Shown one piece after another: positions 48,525 through 61,075 of a stretch of 64,000 nt of DNA; the first letter of the stretch is position 1, and each line of letters starts with the position of its first letter. The notes beneath the pieces were generated by a model that was not told the origin of the DNA, searched no databases, and saw only the letters and a list, made by a program, of their open reading frames with translations. Position numbers and translations under genes: made by a program. This DNA comes from Aptenodytes patagonicus (lineage: Eukaryota; Chordata; Aves; Sphenisciformes; Spheniscidae). Location: NCBI RefSeq assembly GCF_965638725.1, contig NC_134950.1, positions 141,661,636 through 141,725,635 of the forward strand, given 5' to 3'.

Positions 48525-49740
48525 TAGCCTGCACCTTTGGATGGCTCTGGCTGTTGATGTGGCTTTATTAAAGCATCCATTGTAGTTCACTTTCAACAGT
48601 GCCATATTAAAGGCTTAGAAGCTAACACAGCTCTCCATTTTCTGCTGTTGTAGTTCATACAATATTAATGTATTAAATATCATTACTTTCAAATGACTTG
48701 TGATAAAGAAAGTCAGCAATATTCCCCTGGGTTAGTTCCTTTGTTTAAAGAGACATGCTTCTACTGCAGAGTGGTAGTTACAATAGTATTTTGACAAACA
48801 GCTATAAAACAAGAAAAAGTCCTACTTTCCAGTATTAATCCATCAGGAAGATTTTAGGGATTCATCTTGTCTGAAATATTCATAGGCAGCAAAATGTCCT
48901 GAATGCCCTACAGAATTTGTGCAGAGTCAGGCAGGTGATTGATAGTGAAGTTCTGTTCTGAGTCACTCACAGTATGTAATTCTATTTGTCTTGCCAAACA
49001 CTAAAGAGCAAGCAACTCATAAAATGTAAAGGTAACGGGGCTTGTATTTTCCCCCATTTAAGAAAGAACCTGGTGTCTCCACTTCACTGTACTTCACTGA
49101 ATGTAACAAATTTCCATTAAATCAAAGGAGAAAGGCAGTGTTCCTAGTGGAGCACTTAGAAACCGTATTAGGCAGGTGTCATTTATTGTATCATATATAT
49201 TTGTGTATATGATTTCAAAAAACTTCTCCACAATTTGACATCGTAAACGTCTGAGATAAATCAATAGATAGCTTGCTCACTTCATTTATGATGACATTGA
49301 AAATATATTGAAGATCCTACCATTCAGTCCTTAAGTAAAAAAAATCCAGCAATCCCAATACTTCACTAAAATATCTTTAAGTCAGTAAATACTGTCTTAA
49401 TTTACCTGGGCATACTATGAAAAAGGAGGTAATAAAATACACACATCAGTTTTGGTTACTACTTTTGTTAAAATGCCATGTGTTTTTTTGTTTTGACTTT
49501 TTTTTTCCAAGCTGGTCATATTTGCATGCCCCATCATTAGTTTATCTCCATTCCTCTACTGTTCTGCAAACTTCTAGGGAAAGACACCTGGACTGGTACA
49601 AAAATATAAATTAAAGATGAATTGGCAGCTTAAACTCTGCCTTACATTGTTTTTCTCATTTTAAGCTAGGCTATCAAAATGGTTGGACATTTTATATAGT
49701 GATTATTTTTGTTTTGGCCAGTGTCCATGTAGCTGCTTTC

Positions 49741-50244
49741 TCAGTGGGCCTCAACTGACAACATGCAACCATCTTTCTTTCTGCTGAGTGCCTCTGCATC
49801 TCTGTGAAAATCTGTTTCGACAAAACTCGTGCGATGTCCTGCTGCCAGGACACTGCTGGGAATAAAACCCAGCCATACCCAAAGGTGATGTACATGTTCT
49901 GTACTTTCAGAGCCGGACACGCTCAGCACCATGCCAGTTGGGAAGAAAGCTATTAATGCAATAATGTAAGTGTCCCATGTAGCATCCTTTGCAGCCATCA
50001 AAGGTATTACAGCTGAACTGTCTGCCTTTTGCCACATTTCACCAAACCGGGAAATTAATGAAATACCGGTAGAGATCCTCACTGGCTTCTCCAAGAATTC
50101 ACGGCTTTCCCCAAGAAAGCGGATGAGGTAACTTGTTGCCTTCCCTACCACTTTAACAGTAATAAGGTACCCAGTGACAAACAGCTGGTTTGTGCTGGAT
50201 TTTCCTATGTACCACTTGAACACAAGCTGAGGAAGACTGAAACC
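49741..50244 (-). CDS. Unrecognised long open frame, possible exon or pseudogene
   Basis: On the minus strand the frame is open for about 167 codons, from a stop at 50247-50245 to one at 49743-49741. It is the longest frame in the window outside CR1 and the CpG island. Acceptor-like sequences (GTTTCAG and TCTTCCTCAG) lie at its start, giving LVFKWYIGKSSTNQLFVTG at the entry. Hydrophobic segments include a possible membrane stretch, WDTYIIALIAFFPTGMVLSV. A possible phase-0 donor TGG|GTATGG lies at 49878. It has several CpGs, unlike its surroundings. No ATG start of note and no family was recognised. At local base composition a frame this long is uncommon but not impossible by chance. Confidence 0.22.
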   Translation of the reverse strand, partial: GFSLPQLVFKWYIGKSSTNQLFVTGYLITVKVVGKATSYLIRFLGESREFLEKPVRISTGISLISRFGEMWQKADSSAVIPLMAAKDATWDTYIIALIAFFPTGMVLSVSGSESTEHVHHLWVWLGFIPSSVLAAGHRTSFVETDFHRDAEALSRKKDGCMLSVEAH

Positions 50245-53200
50245 CTACTCCAGTCTTCAGTAGGGAAAAAATATTTCCCGATGCCGGCTGGCAGTCTGCA
50301 TGTCATGGATGCAGGCTGGGAGACACAGAGACCAAACTGGTGGAAACTTGTTGGCCTTGTTAGTGGGAACAATAAATATCACTGCATTAAAAATGTGTCC
50401 CATGTTTTCTAAGCATGGATGCTATAGGATGTGGGAAGGGAAATATGCATGCTCAGAGATCTTGTTTTTATATCAACTGAGTAAATTCAGCTGTTTCACC
50501 TCTTCTGAGGGCAACTGACTGTGAAAGACTGCAGGATTTCCTAACTTGCTCTTAGAACTTGTCATGTTTGTTTTCCTTCTACTTCACACAATGGCCATGT
50601 AGTGCAACTGGAACCGCATTTGTTCAAGACTGAAAATGTCTCTATACTGATACAAAGTAGGCATTTAAAAATGTGCTTACAGTTGAAAACTGATCATGTA
50701 ATAAAGATAAAGCCAGTTGTAGCTGGAAGAAAAGGAAAAGTAGAGAAAAAAAGGAAGAAAAAAGAAAAAGCACTCAGGGACTTATCCACCTCACACAGAG
50801 GGAAAGTCAGATTAGAGGCAGGAAGGAAAAAGGGGGAAAATTAAGAACAGAGGAGTGCAGAACAACACAGAAAACAACTCGGTCTCTGTAAAACAATTAT
50901 TTTTTATTCAGCAGCATCTTTCTGTTGCCCTACAATATTTGTGCTTGGACAATGTACATCTGTTAACTTGTTTATTGAATAATACCCTGTTTTTTCAAAA
51001 AACATTATTTCACTTGCATTTTTTTCACTGTTTGCCTACTTTTGCCTGTTAAATCAGACAAGTGGAAGAGAGTGTGAGGCTTTCTACTTTTATATAGAAC
51101 AATTTTATCTGCTGGTAAAATTATGCATGGCACAAAACAGATCATAGAATTGCCACAAATTACACACCAATTCACCCTCCCAAATGTAGTCTAGATGAAG
51201 CAACAAATATACTATAAATTCAGAAGTGTCTCCACATGCAAGCCTGTTTTTTTGCATTCTTATTCTTCTAAGCCTCATTGAAATCAGTAATGCGAGCATC
51301 CTCTTTCAATCAGCAGCAAACACAATTGACAAAATTACAAAAAACAATAAGCTGTAAAAGTAGGATTAGTGCCTTCTGGCAAGATATTAATGGTACTGAT
51401 TATACTCATGTCTCAATAAAGAATCAATGGGACAGATCCTCAGCTGATATAAAGTGATGTCAGCAGAGCTGTGCTGCTTTAATATCCCAGGTGAAGATCT
51501 CATTCTATTTAGGGAAAGCCATGTTGCATCCTTGGTTCCAGAATCTAATTACCTGGAAATGCTGGGGAAGAGCAGAAAAGTGTGTTACTTAATAGGTCTG
51601 TGTCTGAGCAGATGAAGGGTTTATTGCCTGCCATTAGTACTCTAGAGTGCACTGTAGTTAAAGAGAAGGATACCTGTAAAAGGTACAGTTGGCCAAAAAT
51701 AAGTCAGCTGCCTCTCTGCTTAAAATGTGAAAATAGAAAGAGGGATAAAACTCACACTCAGTATTGCCTGGATTCTGGGTCCCATCATGAAGCCCACATA
51801 ACTTCTCCTCTGTGATCAGGCTGATGGTTGAAACTCTGGTTAATTCCAGTGTGGTTGGTACCACTCTGCAATCAGGTCAACAGAGAGACTCAGGCTGTGA
51901 TTTCTGTGCTCTGGGCAAGTGTAAAGGAAGGTAGAGTAAATGCCTTTTGAAGCCGTTTTTGTGGGCAAAACTGAATGGTAAAAAGGTTAATTATTTACAC
52001 TGTCTGCCAGCAGTGTAAGAGCAGCATATGTTCGGAACGGGAGTCAGACTCCTGCTGAGGAATATGATCAAGATAAAACAAATGCCAGGAGACTGATAAA
52101 ACAATGCAAATGACAATACTTGCCTAGCTTGGTAGAGCAGATGGATCAGGATAGACATACTAATAAGGTGAGGTCATTCACGAGGATGTCACCGTATGGA
52201 GGCAAGAATATTAACAACAACAAAGCTCAGCAAAGGACAAAAAAGGAATTATCACATGAATAGAATACACGTTTACACAGAATGCAGTTATAGGTAGATG
52301 GTGAGATATTTTGATGAGTGCTTTAATGGAGAGCTCAGTAAAGGTGAACAACCATTGGTTGAGCTCACTGTTGAGGAACTGAATTTTGACGACTTCCAAG
52401 AGGCATCAGGAATGTTCAAACAACAAAGCTTCTGGTATCAACCCACTGAATGCCACTGAAGTATTTAACACACGAAGGGAGAAGTAAAACAAACTCTCTA
52501 TGCATTCATTTCATTTGTTTGGAGGTTTGAAAAGAAACCAGAGGACTTTTCGAAAAGAAGTGGCTTTATACCCAGTTTTTAAAACAGAAGATAAATTGGA
52601 AGAAGTGTGAAGGTATTCTGTTCCTGTTTATCCCCAATAACAGCCTACCTCTGAGGTCCCTTTGCACTGACTGATTCATCCTAGAAAGGCAATATAAGTC
52701 AGATCTTTGTAGAATCAATATGAATTCCAGCAGAAGATGTTCAAATTTGGCTACTACTTGAGAAAAGTAAGAAATATAATCAGAATATACACATATTTTT
52801 ATATCATTTTCAGAAACAGGTAATAAGGTCCCATGCAATGACTTGTGAGGTACAAAAGAATAATTTAGAAGCTCTTAATAAAGTGATTACATTGCCTTGG
52901 TTGTGTATCTTTGGCTCGAAAAAGCTGCAAAAGCAAGGAATGACATTTCTGTTTTGTTTGACGGCTGGCTGTCAGATTTTGGACAGCCTAAAGAGACAGT
53001 CATAACCCCCAGTTTCAGTACTGAGATAATTTGCTATCTAGGACCATTAATTATTAATAAAAATTGGTGAGGGAGGAAGTTTAGGCATAGACAAAGAGCT
53101 TGAATTCTTCTCTTCTCTGCCTGTGGAGGATTATAGCTCTATTTAGCTGCTAAGAAAGACCCTGTTTCAGTTGTACCAGGCCGGGTGTTCCATATGAACA

Positions 53201-55704
53201 TGAACTTGGTCACTTTGCTAAGGAGGAAAAGTACAGACAAGTACATGAAAAAAAGGGACTTGATTTTTTGTGTCCACTAAGGCAATATGGGGAGATAAAG
53301 TTCTAATAAGAAGTGATAGGAAGTCTATGCAAATCCACACATAGCCGAAAACCCAGCTCAGCTGGATAATGAAGAAAGATTAGATAAGTGCCTTTAGGAA
53401 GGCTCTTATGATAGTATTTGATGCCATGTCCATTGAAGAGAAGGATGGAGGGCAGGGAAATATCTAAAAGCAGTGAATGTGAATGACCAACAATAAGAAA
53501 AATATCCCAATATATTTCAGAAGAAGATAGGGTCAGTCTGTGAGAGAGGTCATGCAAGGCCTACAGAGCCAGGTCCCCAGTGAGACGTGAATTTCAGCAG
53601 GCCTCAGGAATGGTAAATAAATTTTCTTTATGTGTGCCTCCAACACTCGGAACTGAAGGTCAGGCTGTTGAGAGGGCTGTAATAGGAAGTCTTCTCTGGT
53701 AAGGGAACTTTCTTGAGACGGTAAATAAATGTGAGTATAGCGGCTAAACACAGAAGAGCTGATCTTCGCAAAAATCTAGCCATTGACTTAAATTTTGCTA
53801 ACTGCTTAGAGAAATATCCATGATTTTTTGTCCTCCGATGTTGTTTGGAAGTATTTTTCAGTACTGCCTAATCAACTGACACTCATATGCATATCCTTGT
53901 GCAATATTTCCACCTTTGTTCTATTACCATAACTGTCATCACCCCTATCCCCTACCTCTGTTACAATACTTTTTCAGTGGAGATCTACATATCACACATA
54001 TACTTTTGTAGAACTTATTATCCCTTATATTTAAAAAGAAAATGTAGTCTCTTATTTCTCTTTTTGAACAGCCGCTTTTCTTTTCTGACAATGGCTGATA
54101 CAGAACAAAGATTCCCTTCTCACAGAGCTTTTTTTTTGCTTACCACATTATCCACAGCTTCTCTGTTTTTCACCTTCGGTATTTTAAAAGGCAGAAGCTG
54201 AACTGGGTTTGATGCATTTCATTTCATCTGAGAAATAAAAGAAATACAGGGTTGAAAGCTTAGAGATGGACAAAGGGTTATTGGAATCTATGACTCCTCT
54301 TGCAGCTTTGTCTTCTGTAAGGCTTTCCTCTTAATATTAAAAGCTGATCATTCAGTAAAAAGTATAGCAGAGAAAAAAATACTCAAAAGTCACTTTTGCT
54401 ATACTCAATAAATATTATAACTCTAAGATGTGCTATCATTTTATAACCCTATGTGGAGGACTATTTTGACTGCATTGATATATACAATTTAACAAATAGA
54501 TATGTTTATGTCTCTGCGTACACAAATGGATTACAGAGTATAATTTATAAAAAAGAAATACACTACTTCCCAGATACAGGGGCTGCTTCTCCCACTTAAA
54601 AGTTACTGCTTTTTTTAACTCTGTGGAGCTATTTACTTTGAAATTGCAACAAATAGAAATAAAACTTTTTCTGATCCTGATAACTTGCACTTTCTGTTTG
54701 GTATCTGACAAGTCCCTTTCCAATAGTTTTTCTTGATGTTATTCTGCCTCCAAATACAGAGAATGTTACAATTTTGGTCTGACTTACAAGAGTTTAGGAA
54801 TGCGTTTTCAATTCCTTCCCAGGGGGCATTGTTATCCTTTAGCAACTCTATTGTCTGGTGTAGCAGAAGGAAGCTTACCACTTTGATGTGGATTCCTTTT
54901 AAAGCAGCACAGAGTATTAAACTAGTGATCCAGAGTTGCAGAGAGTCAAAAACAAAGAGTGCCATTTCAGAGAACATTCATGAATTCATCTTCGGGAAAA
55001 AAAATGAATACTCATGGCCAAAGGATGGAATAGCAACATTAGATTTTATCTTTTGATGGGTCACTTAAAAATTAGTGATATGAATGGCAGCATAACCAAG
55101 AGCATATTATCCTTATAATTAAACTATGATTCACCTGGTAAAAAAAATATTATTTTCTTAAAATTCACACAAATTATCTACTTCAGTTTAAATTTGAAAG
55201 ATGACAAGTTAATGGGAGCTACAATAACACCTTCCTTGAGACTTAATTAGTGGGAGCCATCAGACCTTTCATTTTGCATGTTGTTAATCTTTTTCTACTG
55301 AAACTGTTTTAGCAAATCAGATTTCACAATTTTCTGCTTGTGTTTGGCAGCTGAATCCAAATTCTCTGGAATGAAATTGGTTGCTCTGGTTTACTCTCAT
55401 GTGTGAATGAAAAGTTAAATCACACCCAGTTACCACCTACTTTGGCACAATTCTATATGAACAGAAAAAACAGAATTAGCATAACTACCAACTAAGAATG
55501 AAATTAATTATTTCTAGAAGGATACATCTTGGCACCATCATGTTGTTCTGCATTGCTTGGACTCAGTAGTAAAGCTTAACTTCTGGAGATACATAGACTG
55601 CAGCCAGAAAAAAAGAACTGTAAATTTCCATGTATAGTGTAGAAACCTGCCTCTGAAAATCATCATTGGAAATATGCAAGTGTTAGACATGAAACCTGGC
55701 TGAA
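50245..55704. other. Gene-poor interval
   Basis: This is AT-rich non-coding sequence. An A/G-rich patch lies at about 50,727-50,841, and there is one palindromic repeat at 51433-51501. Overlapping open frames on both strands at 54633-55056 have no recognised domain and are not called. Confidence 0.6.
51433..51501. repeat. Ancient palindromic interspersed repeat
   Basis: The left half, CAGATCCTCAGCTGATATAA, is an imperfect inverse of the right half, which reads GAGATCTTCACCTGGGATAT on the other strand. The whole could form a hairpin of about 70 bases. I recall very similar palindromes (with CCTCAGCTGGTGTAAAT) scattered through reptile and bird genomes, probably remains of a short non-autonomous element. 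The family name is uncertain. Confidence 0.45.
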
Positions 55705-56690
55705 TTGTCAGACCCAGGGAGGCCAGTGGTTGGTGGTGTACCACAGGGATTGATACTGGGACCAATGCTCTTTGAAATCCCTCCCATCTGGAAGATGGGA
55801 CAGAGTGCACCCTCAGCAAGTTGGCAGATGATACAAAACTGGGAGGAGTGGTGGATACAGCAGAGGGTGGTGCTACCATCCAGAGGTACCTGAGCAGGCT
55901 GGAGAACTGGGATGACAGGAACCTCTTGAAGTTCAAAAAGAGAAATGCAAATTCCTGCATCTGGGGAGGAATGCGTACCACTGTGTGCTGGGGCCACCCA
56001 GCTGGAAAGCAGCTCTGAAGAGAAGGACCTTGGGGTCTTGTGGACAACAAGCTGTCCATGAGCCAGCAGTGCACCCTCATGGCAAAGAAGGCCGACAGCA
56101 TCCTGGGCTGCATTAGCAGGAGTGTTGCCAGCAGGTCGAGGGAGGTGATCCTTCCCCTCCACTCAGCACTGGTGAGGACACACCTGGAGTGCTGGTTCCT
56201 GCTCTGGGCTCCCCAGTACAAGAGAGACATGGACATGCTAGAGAGAATCCAGGGAAGGGCCACGAAGATGATGAAAGGACTGGAGCATCTCTCCTGTGAG
56301 GAAAGGCTGAGAGAGCTGGGACTGTTTAGCCTATAGAAGAGAAGACTCAAAGGGAATCTTGTCAATGTGCAAAATAACTGATGGGAGATAATGAAGAACA
56401 GGGAGCTAGACTTTTCTCAGTAGTGCTCAGTGACAGGACAAGAAGCAATGGACACAAATTAAGAAACATGAAATTCCATCTGAACACAAGAAAAACTTTT
56501 TACTGTGAGAGTTGTCAAACACTGCAACAGTTTGCCCAGACAGGCTGTGGAGAATCCATCTGTGGAGCTATTCAGAAGCTGTCTGGACATGGTCCTGGGC
56601 TACTTTCTCTGGCTGACTCTGCTTAAGCAGGGGGGTGGACTAGATGATCTCAAGAGGTCCCTTCCGATCTCAAGGATTCTGTGTGATTCT
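55705..56690 (+). mobile_element. CR1 LINE, 5'-truncated copy 5 (older)
   Basis: This is the longest CR1 copy. It covers part of the reverse transcriptase C-terminal region (ADDTKLGG), then [20 protein letters not shown] and the LRELGLFSL region, and ends in a 3' tail with GATTCTGTGTGATTCT. The frame is broken several times by stops and shifts, unlike copies 2 and 4. The tail differs as well, so it is an older insertion of a separate subfamily. Confidence 0.95.
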
Positions 56691-59600
56691 CTGCAATTTG
56701 ATGGCATATTAAGGATTTTGTATTACATCATTTGTTCAGTGCTTTGGATCAGTAATAACAGTTGCTACAAAACTTAATCTTATCTTGTTAATACTTCTGT
56801 ACACCTTCCTCATCCTCTCAGTTGACATACTGTGGGTTTTACTGGCCAATTCAATGGAAGTCATTGGTAGAGAGTCAAAGACAAAGGGACTTCTCTGTAG
56901 ACAGCTAATCCTAAATCTCTGAAACCATGCCTCATGGCAGGGACAACAAACATTAGTTTTCTAAATGAATATATCTCAGAGCTGAACTAGTGATGGTGTA
57001 TCCCCTTAGCCATAGGCGTAAGCATCGGGAACAAGCTGCAGATGTGACATTCCTGGCTGGGAAAGCAACAACTGAAATGCACATTAGAGATCATATTCTG
57101 TCTCTTGGCTGCTTAAACTCATGCCCATCTGTCAGTATGGCAGTATGCTGGTTAACAGTGTTATATTCCAGTTTTTCAGGTCTTGGGATAAACTGGAGAT
57201 ACACTTAGCTGGGCAGCTTGAGCATGGCACTAAACATAATCTCTTCTGCAGGAGTCACTGCTTGGATGATGGTATGAAGATGTCAATGCCTGCCTTTTCT
57301 TGTGATTTTACTTATTGACATAAATGCCAAAGATGTGATAGACAGGAGAGAAAACTGAGAGTGAGTTTGGGAGCTGAAGCTGCCAGAAGGACAGTTTGCA
57401 TTTTGTCGACAGCGTGAAAGATATTTTAAGACTGCAAGCAATGTAAAACACAAGCTTTGAGGTCCAGGAGCATACAGAATATTTTCTTCAGAAGCTGAAT
57501 GCAGAGTATATAATTTTATGAAAGGAATTCAGGAGACAATTTCAGCTACAAATACTCCAGACTAGCTCTTAATGTCATCTTGTGCAGCTAAAAACTTAAG
57601 CTGCAGTACAATGAGCTCATGAACTGTTTGCTTGCTATCGATAGCATTTCAGTAGCGTGAAGTGTCCTTTAACAGAGAGAGTTTTGCTTCTTGGTATCAG
57701 CTCTGCTACAGTAAGGAAATTATGTTCTTAACATGTTTTACTAGAGATGAATTTAAAGTTTGGCATGAGCTCAAGTGCTTTGTTGAACTGAACACTGTGA
57801 GTATAATCTTCATAAATTGCTTGCATTAATCAAAAAGTGCTAATTAGTAAATAAGCTTCATTTTGGAAAAGGCTGCATTCATTTATTAAGTTAAATAAAA
57901 AACCTCTTCTCTCTGAGTGGCCCATGTAAGGAGGATGACAGATCACAGCCCAAAAATTGAGGGGAGCTAAGAGCTCCTTATTAAATGCTTCCAACGGGTA
58001 GATCTCACCAGGAGGAGGTGGAGCTGCCTAATGCTCCATTATGTGTTGGGTGTTGGGTATGTGTGGAGAAGCAGGGCAAAACAGGCTTTCAACCAGCAGC
58101 ATACCCATTGAACTTCATGGAACATTGTTTCTTCTGTAGTTTTTCACAGTATGCGGCAATAGCTGAGAGCCTCAGATCTTGTCCATCATGATTAAATGGA
58201 TCATGTCCATTTGAGCCCAGGCTCAAAACCTCTTGTCCAGGACCACTGAAAACTTTATCTCGCTTGAGTCTGCGGGCACGTGAGCTCCATGGAAGCAGCT
58301 ATTGTCATGTTCTGCAAGGCTGAGACAATAGTATGTGTGTCCACTGCTCTTCCGTGTGTAAAACAGCCCTGCTTATGTGGAGCTAGAGGAAAAGTAAGGA
58401 GAAAGCACCAGAGGTACTTCCAGCATTTGAATGGTTTTGCATCAAAAGGCTGAAGGTAGGAGACTGACAGTGAACTGTAACCGTGGAGATGCCTACCAGT
58501 TTTTAAGTTAAAAAAAAAAGAAAAAAAATGGATTTCTCTTTTAGGAAAATTGCTGCAGTGACAGTATCAGTCTGCTGGAGTTAATCCACCTTTCACCCCT
58601 GTGCATGTGTGTATTCTCCACACAGGGCGCTGGAGCAGCTTGCATATATACTCTCCAACCCCTTGTAGAGTTGGGTCACTGTCAGTGTGGCCGACTTCCA
58701 TGCACGGTCATGAAGAACAGGAGCAGAGACAGCTCTATATGTGAATGGTGACATGATAGAGTTGTGCCGGCAACGTGGGATTTCAGCTGGGGAGTGGGTT
58801 TAGTCCTCCTTCTTCGTTAATCCCAGCCTCCCCATCCCCTGTTTACATAGATCCAACTGATTGCAGCTTCACTCTGATTGATTAGATTTGGCAGGTAGGT
58901 TCTGGGAATTGGAGAGGAGCTACAGTACAGTAGTAAGGATGTAGGTATTGTCAAGATTGCAGCAGGAATGACAGACAGGAGCTAATAAGCAGGACAGACA
59001 CCTTCAGCTCACCCCAGGAAAACTGTGTCTGAAGAAGAAGGAAATATTATGTTAATTTTCATTGCAATAGGGGGTGCCTGTCTGCTTGTCCATCTGCCTA
59101 CACGTTGCTCTTACATTGCTCCGGTGAATGGTGAGAGGAATGCTTCCTATATTCAATACATCAATTCTCACATCCACCCTCCCTAACCCCGAGTGCAGAA
59201 ATACTTGTGTTCCCATTTTATAGATATGAAAGCTGTACTTTACACTGAAAAGTGAGATACTTGCAAAATCTGCAGCAAGAAATTTATTTTTGAACAAATT
59301 AAGCTCTGCAGGAAGTCCAGTGTTTGTGATGTAAGCTGGGCAGTCCACTCAAATAAGTACTGATTTCCCAGAAATATTAGTAATGACATGAGTGGAGAGA
59401 GAAATAGAATTTCTATCTATCATCTGAATTGTTCATGATATTGCCACTCAAACTATTATTGAACTGTTCAACTTGAGACTTACCAACAGATTTGACAGGA
59501 AATACTCTCCCGGAAATTTTATGAGATCTTCATTCTTCCTGCCAGAATGTGAATATTAAGTACATAAAAATAAGCTTCAGCCTGTAGTTTTAAATAACTT

Positions 59601-59999
59601 TCACATTTATTTTTTGTCTTTTATAACTCTTTGAGATGCAAATTTACTTCCTATGATCAAACTTCTATTGTCTTTTATAGTAGTTTTCCCAAAATAAATT
59701 GAACCCCGCTGACCTTGGCCAACACAAATTTTCATTAGAAACAGTTGAGCATTTTTTTTTTTAATATAAAAAAAAAATCTAAGCAGGATTTGTCCCTCGG
59801 TGTTTGAAAGTATGACATCTGAAATAGTTTTATAAATAGTAAACAGAATCACTTGGGAAAAAAAAAGTATTTCAAAACCAATGATGATGATAGTGGAGAT
59901 ACAGTTTTAATCATGAGACCAGAAGTTTTTTGCTTTATTTATGCTCTTTTAAGATCATACAGTTCAGTTAAAACATTCTAAACGGTGATATAGATAACA

Positions 60000-60007
60000 A
60001 TGCAAAT
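60000..60007 (+). promoter_or_regulatory. Octamer motif (POU/OCT type)
   Basis: ATGCAAAT is a perfect octamer, overlapping an AACAAT that resembles a SOX core read on the opposite strand. The orientation is not the classical SOX-OCT composite. A single match is weak evidence of function. Confidence 0.15.
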
Positions 60008-60987
60008 GTGATAATTGTTTTTATTTTGTTTAAGTTGAAAAGAAAGGGCTGATTTTTCTTTTACAGCAGTGACTGATCATTTTATTTTTTATTTAGTGCA
60101 CAGCTTTCTGCTTAGTGTTTTTAGAAGCTGGGTTTAAAAATACTGTAAAATGTAAGTGAGACGAGGTGAGCTTTCAACTGTTGTATATGTCAACCCAAAA
60201 ATAAAAAAAACCCAAAGTAAAAAAAAAGTCAAACCATATTTCCAAAGGAACACCAGAGAGCTTTCTGTGGCAGTTGGCAGCTACATAAAGGCATTATTTT
60301 GCAGATATTATTGTTGATAGGTTTGATATACAGCATGGTTTGTCTGAGCCAATGGGATATTGTCCTCTTAACAAATCTCATCATGCCAGCAGTGTTGCTT
60401 CTATAGGATGGCTTATCAGCTCCAACCAGAGTCTGCTACACTTGCACTTGCCTTCATAGCCTGAGAGGAAAATAAATTGTTCCCAAGCAGTTAATAAGAA
60501 AGAATTATTGTGAGTGAGATGCATGACATTATGAGAAAGCATGGTGTTTTACTGACTAAATGTTTCTTTGCAACCGTCCCCATCTTCGCTCACTTGGCAA
60601 CATTCCCTCTTCTCTCCCCCTCCCTCCTGCAAAAAAACCCCACCGCAGGTTCAGTGTAAATGAAATGAACGTTTCATTTCTGGAACAGCGTCTCTTTAAA
60701 CACTGTTACTGATGTGCTATTCTATTTCAAGAAGTGTACTTATGACATTTCTCCTCTGCATTTTAATATAGGTGTTGGAGTGGGCTGGAAAAGCATTCCA
60801 ATACTGTCTGTGTTATGACAACATGCATCTTCATTTTTGCTATCTATGCAGTTATAAATGAGCATATACAAATATATTACACAGCATGTGAATATTAGAT
60901 CTGAATACAACTCTCCTTTTTCTGTGGGTTAGCAGAGACACTCCTGGAAAACTAGGGACTTATAGTACTGAAGGTTTGCAGTTTATG

Positions 60988-61075
60988 GGCCAAATGCTTC
61001 TCACCTTACATATGTAAATGGGTCCATTTAAATTAATGGCGCTACACAGGTAATAACTGTGAGTGGCATTTGGTC
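60988..61075. repeat. Ancient palindromic interspersed repeat
   Basis: The outer arms GGCCAAATGC and GCATTTGGTC are near-perfect inverses. Inner segments (TCTCACCTTA against TAACTGTGAG) also pair imperfectly, around the centre CCATTTAAATTAATGG. The 88-base hairpin-like unit resembles the short palindromes widespread in reptile and bird genomes that surround CCATTGA-type centres. The family is not named with confidence. Confidence 0.5.

Larger units (their letters stand above)
36936..49740. other. Gene-poor interval
   Basis: This is AT-rich non-coding sequence with several microsatellites, listed separately. It has an inverted repeat at 38622-38649 and a TAAT-dense stretch near 40.3 kb. A segment at 41849-42160 is open on both strands but shows no domain. 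No supported gene was found. Confidence 0.6.

Noticed and set aside
54633..55056. Overlapping open frames of over 100 codons on opposite strands
   Set aside because: Neither shows domain motifs or splice signals that cohere, and overlap on both strands suggests a local chance shortage of stops.
55538..56365. 275-codon minus-strand open frame
   Set aside because: Most of it is antisense to CR1 copy 5, and its sequence is explained by the reverse of the element, so it is not an independent gene.
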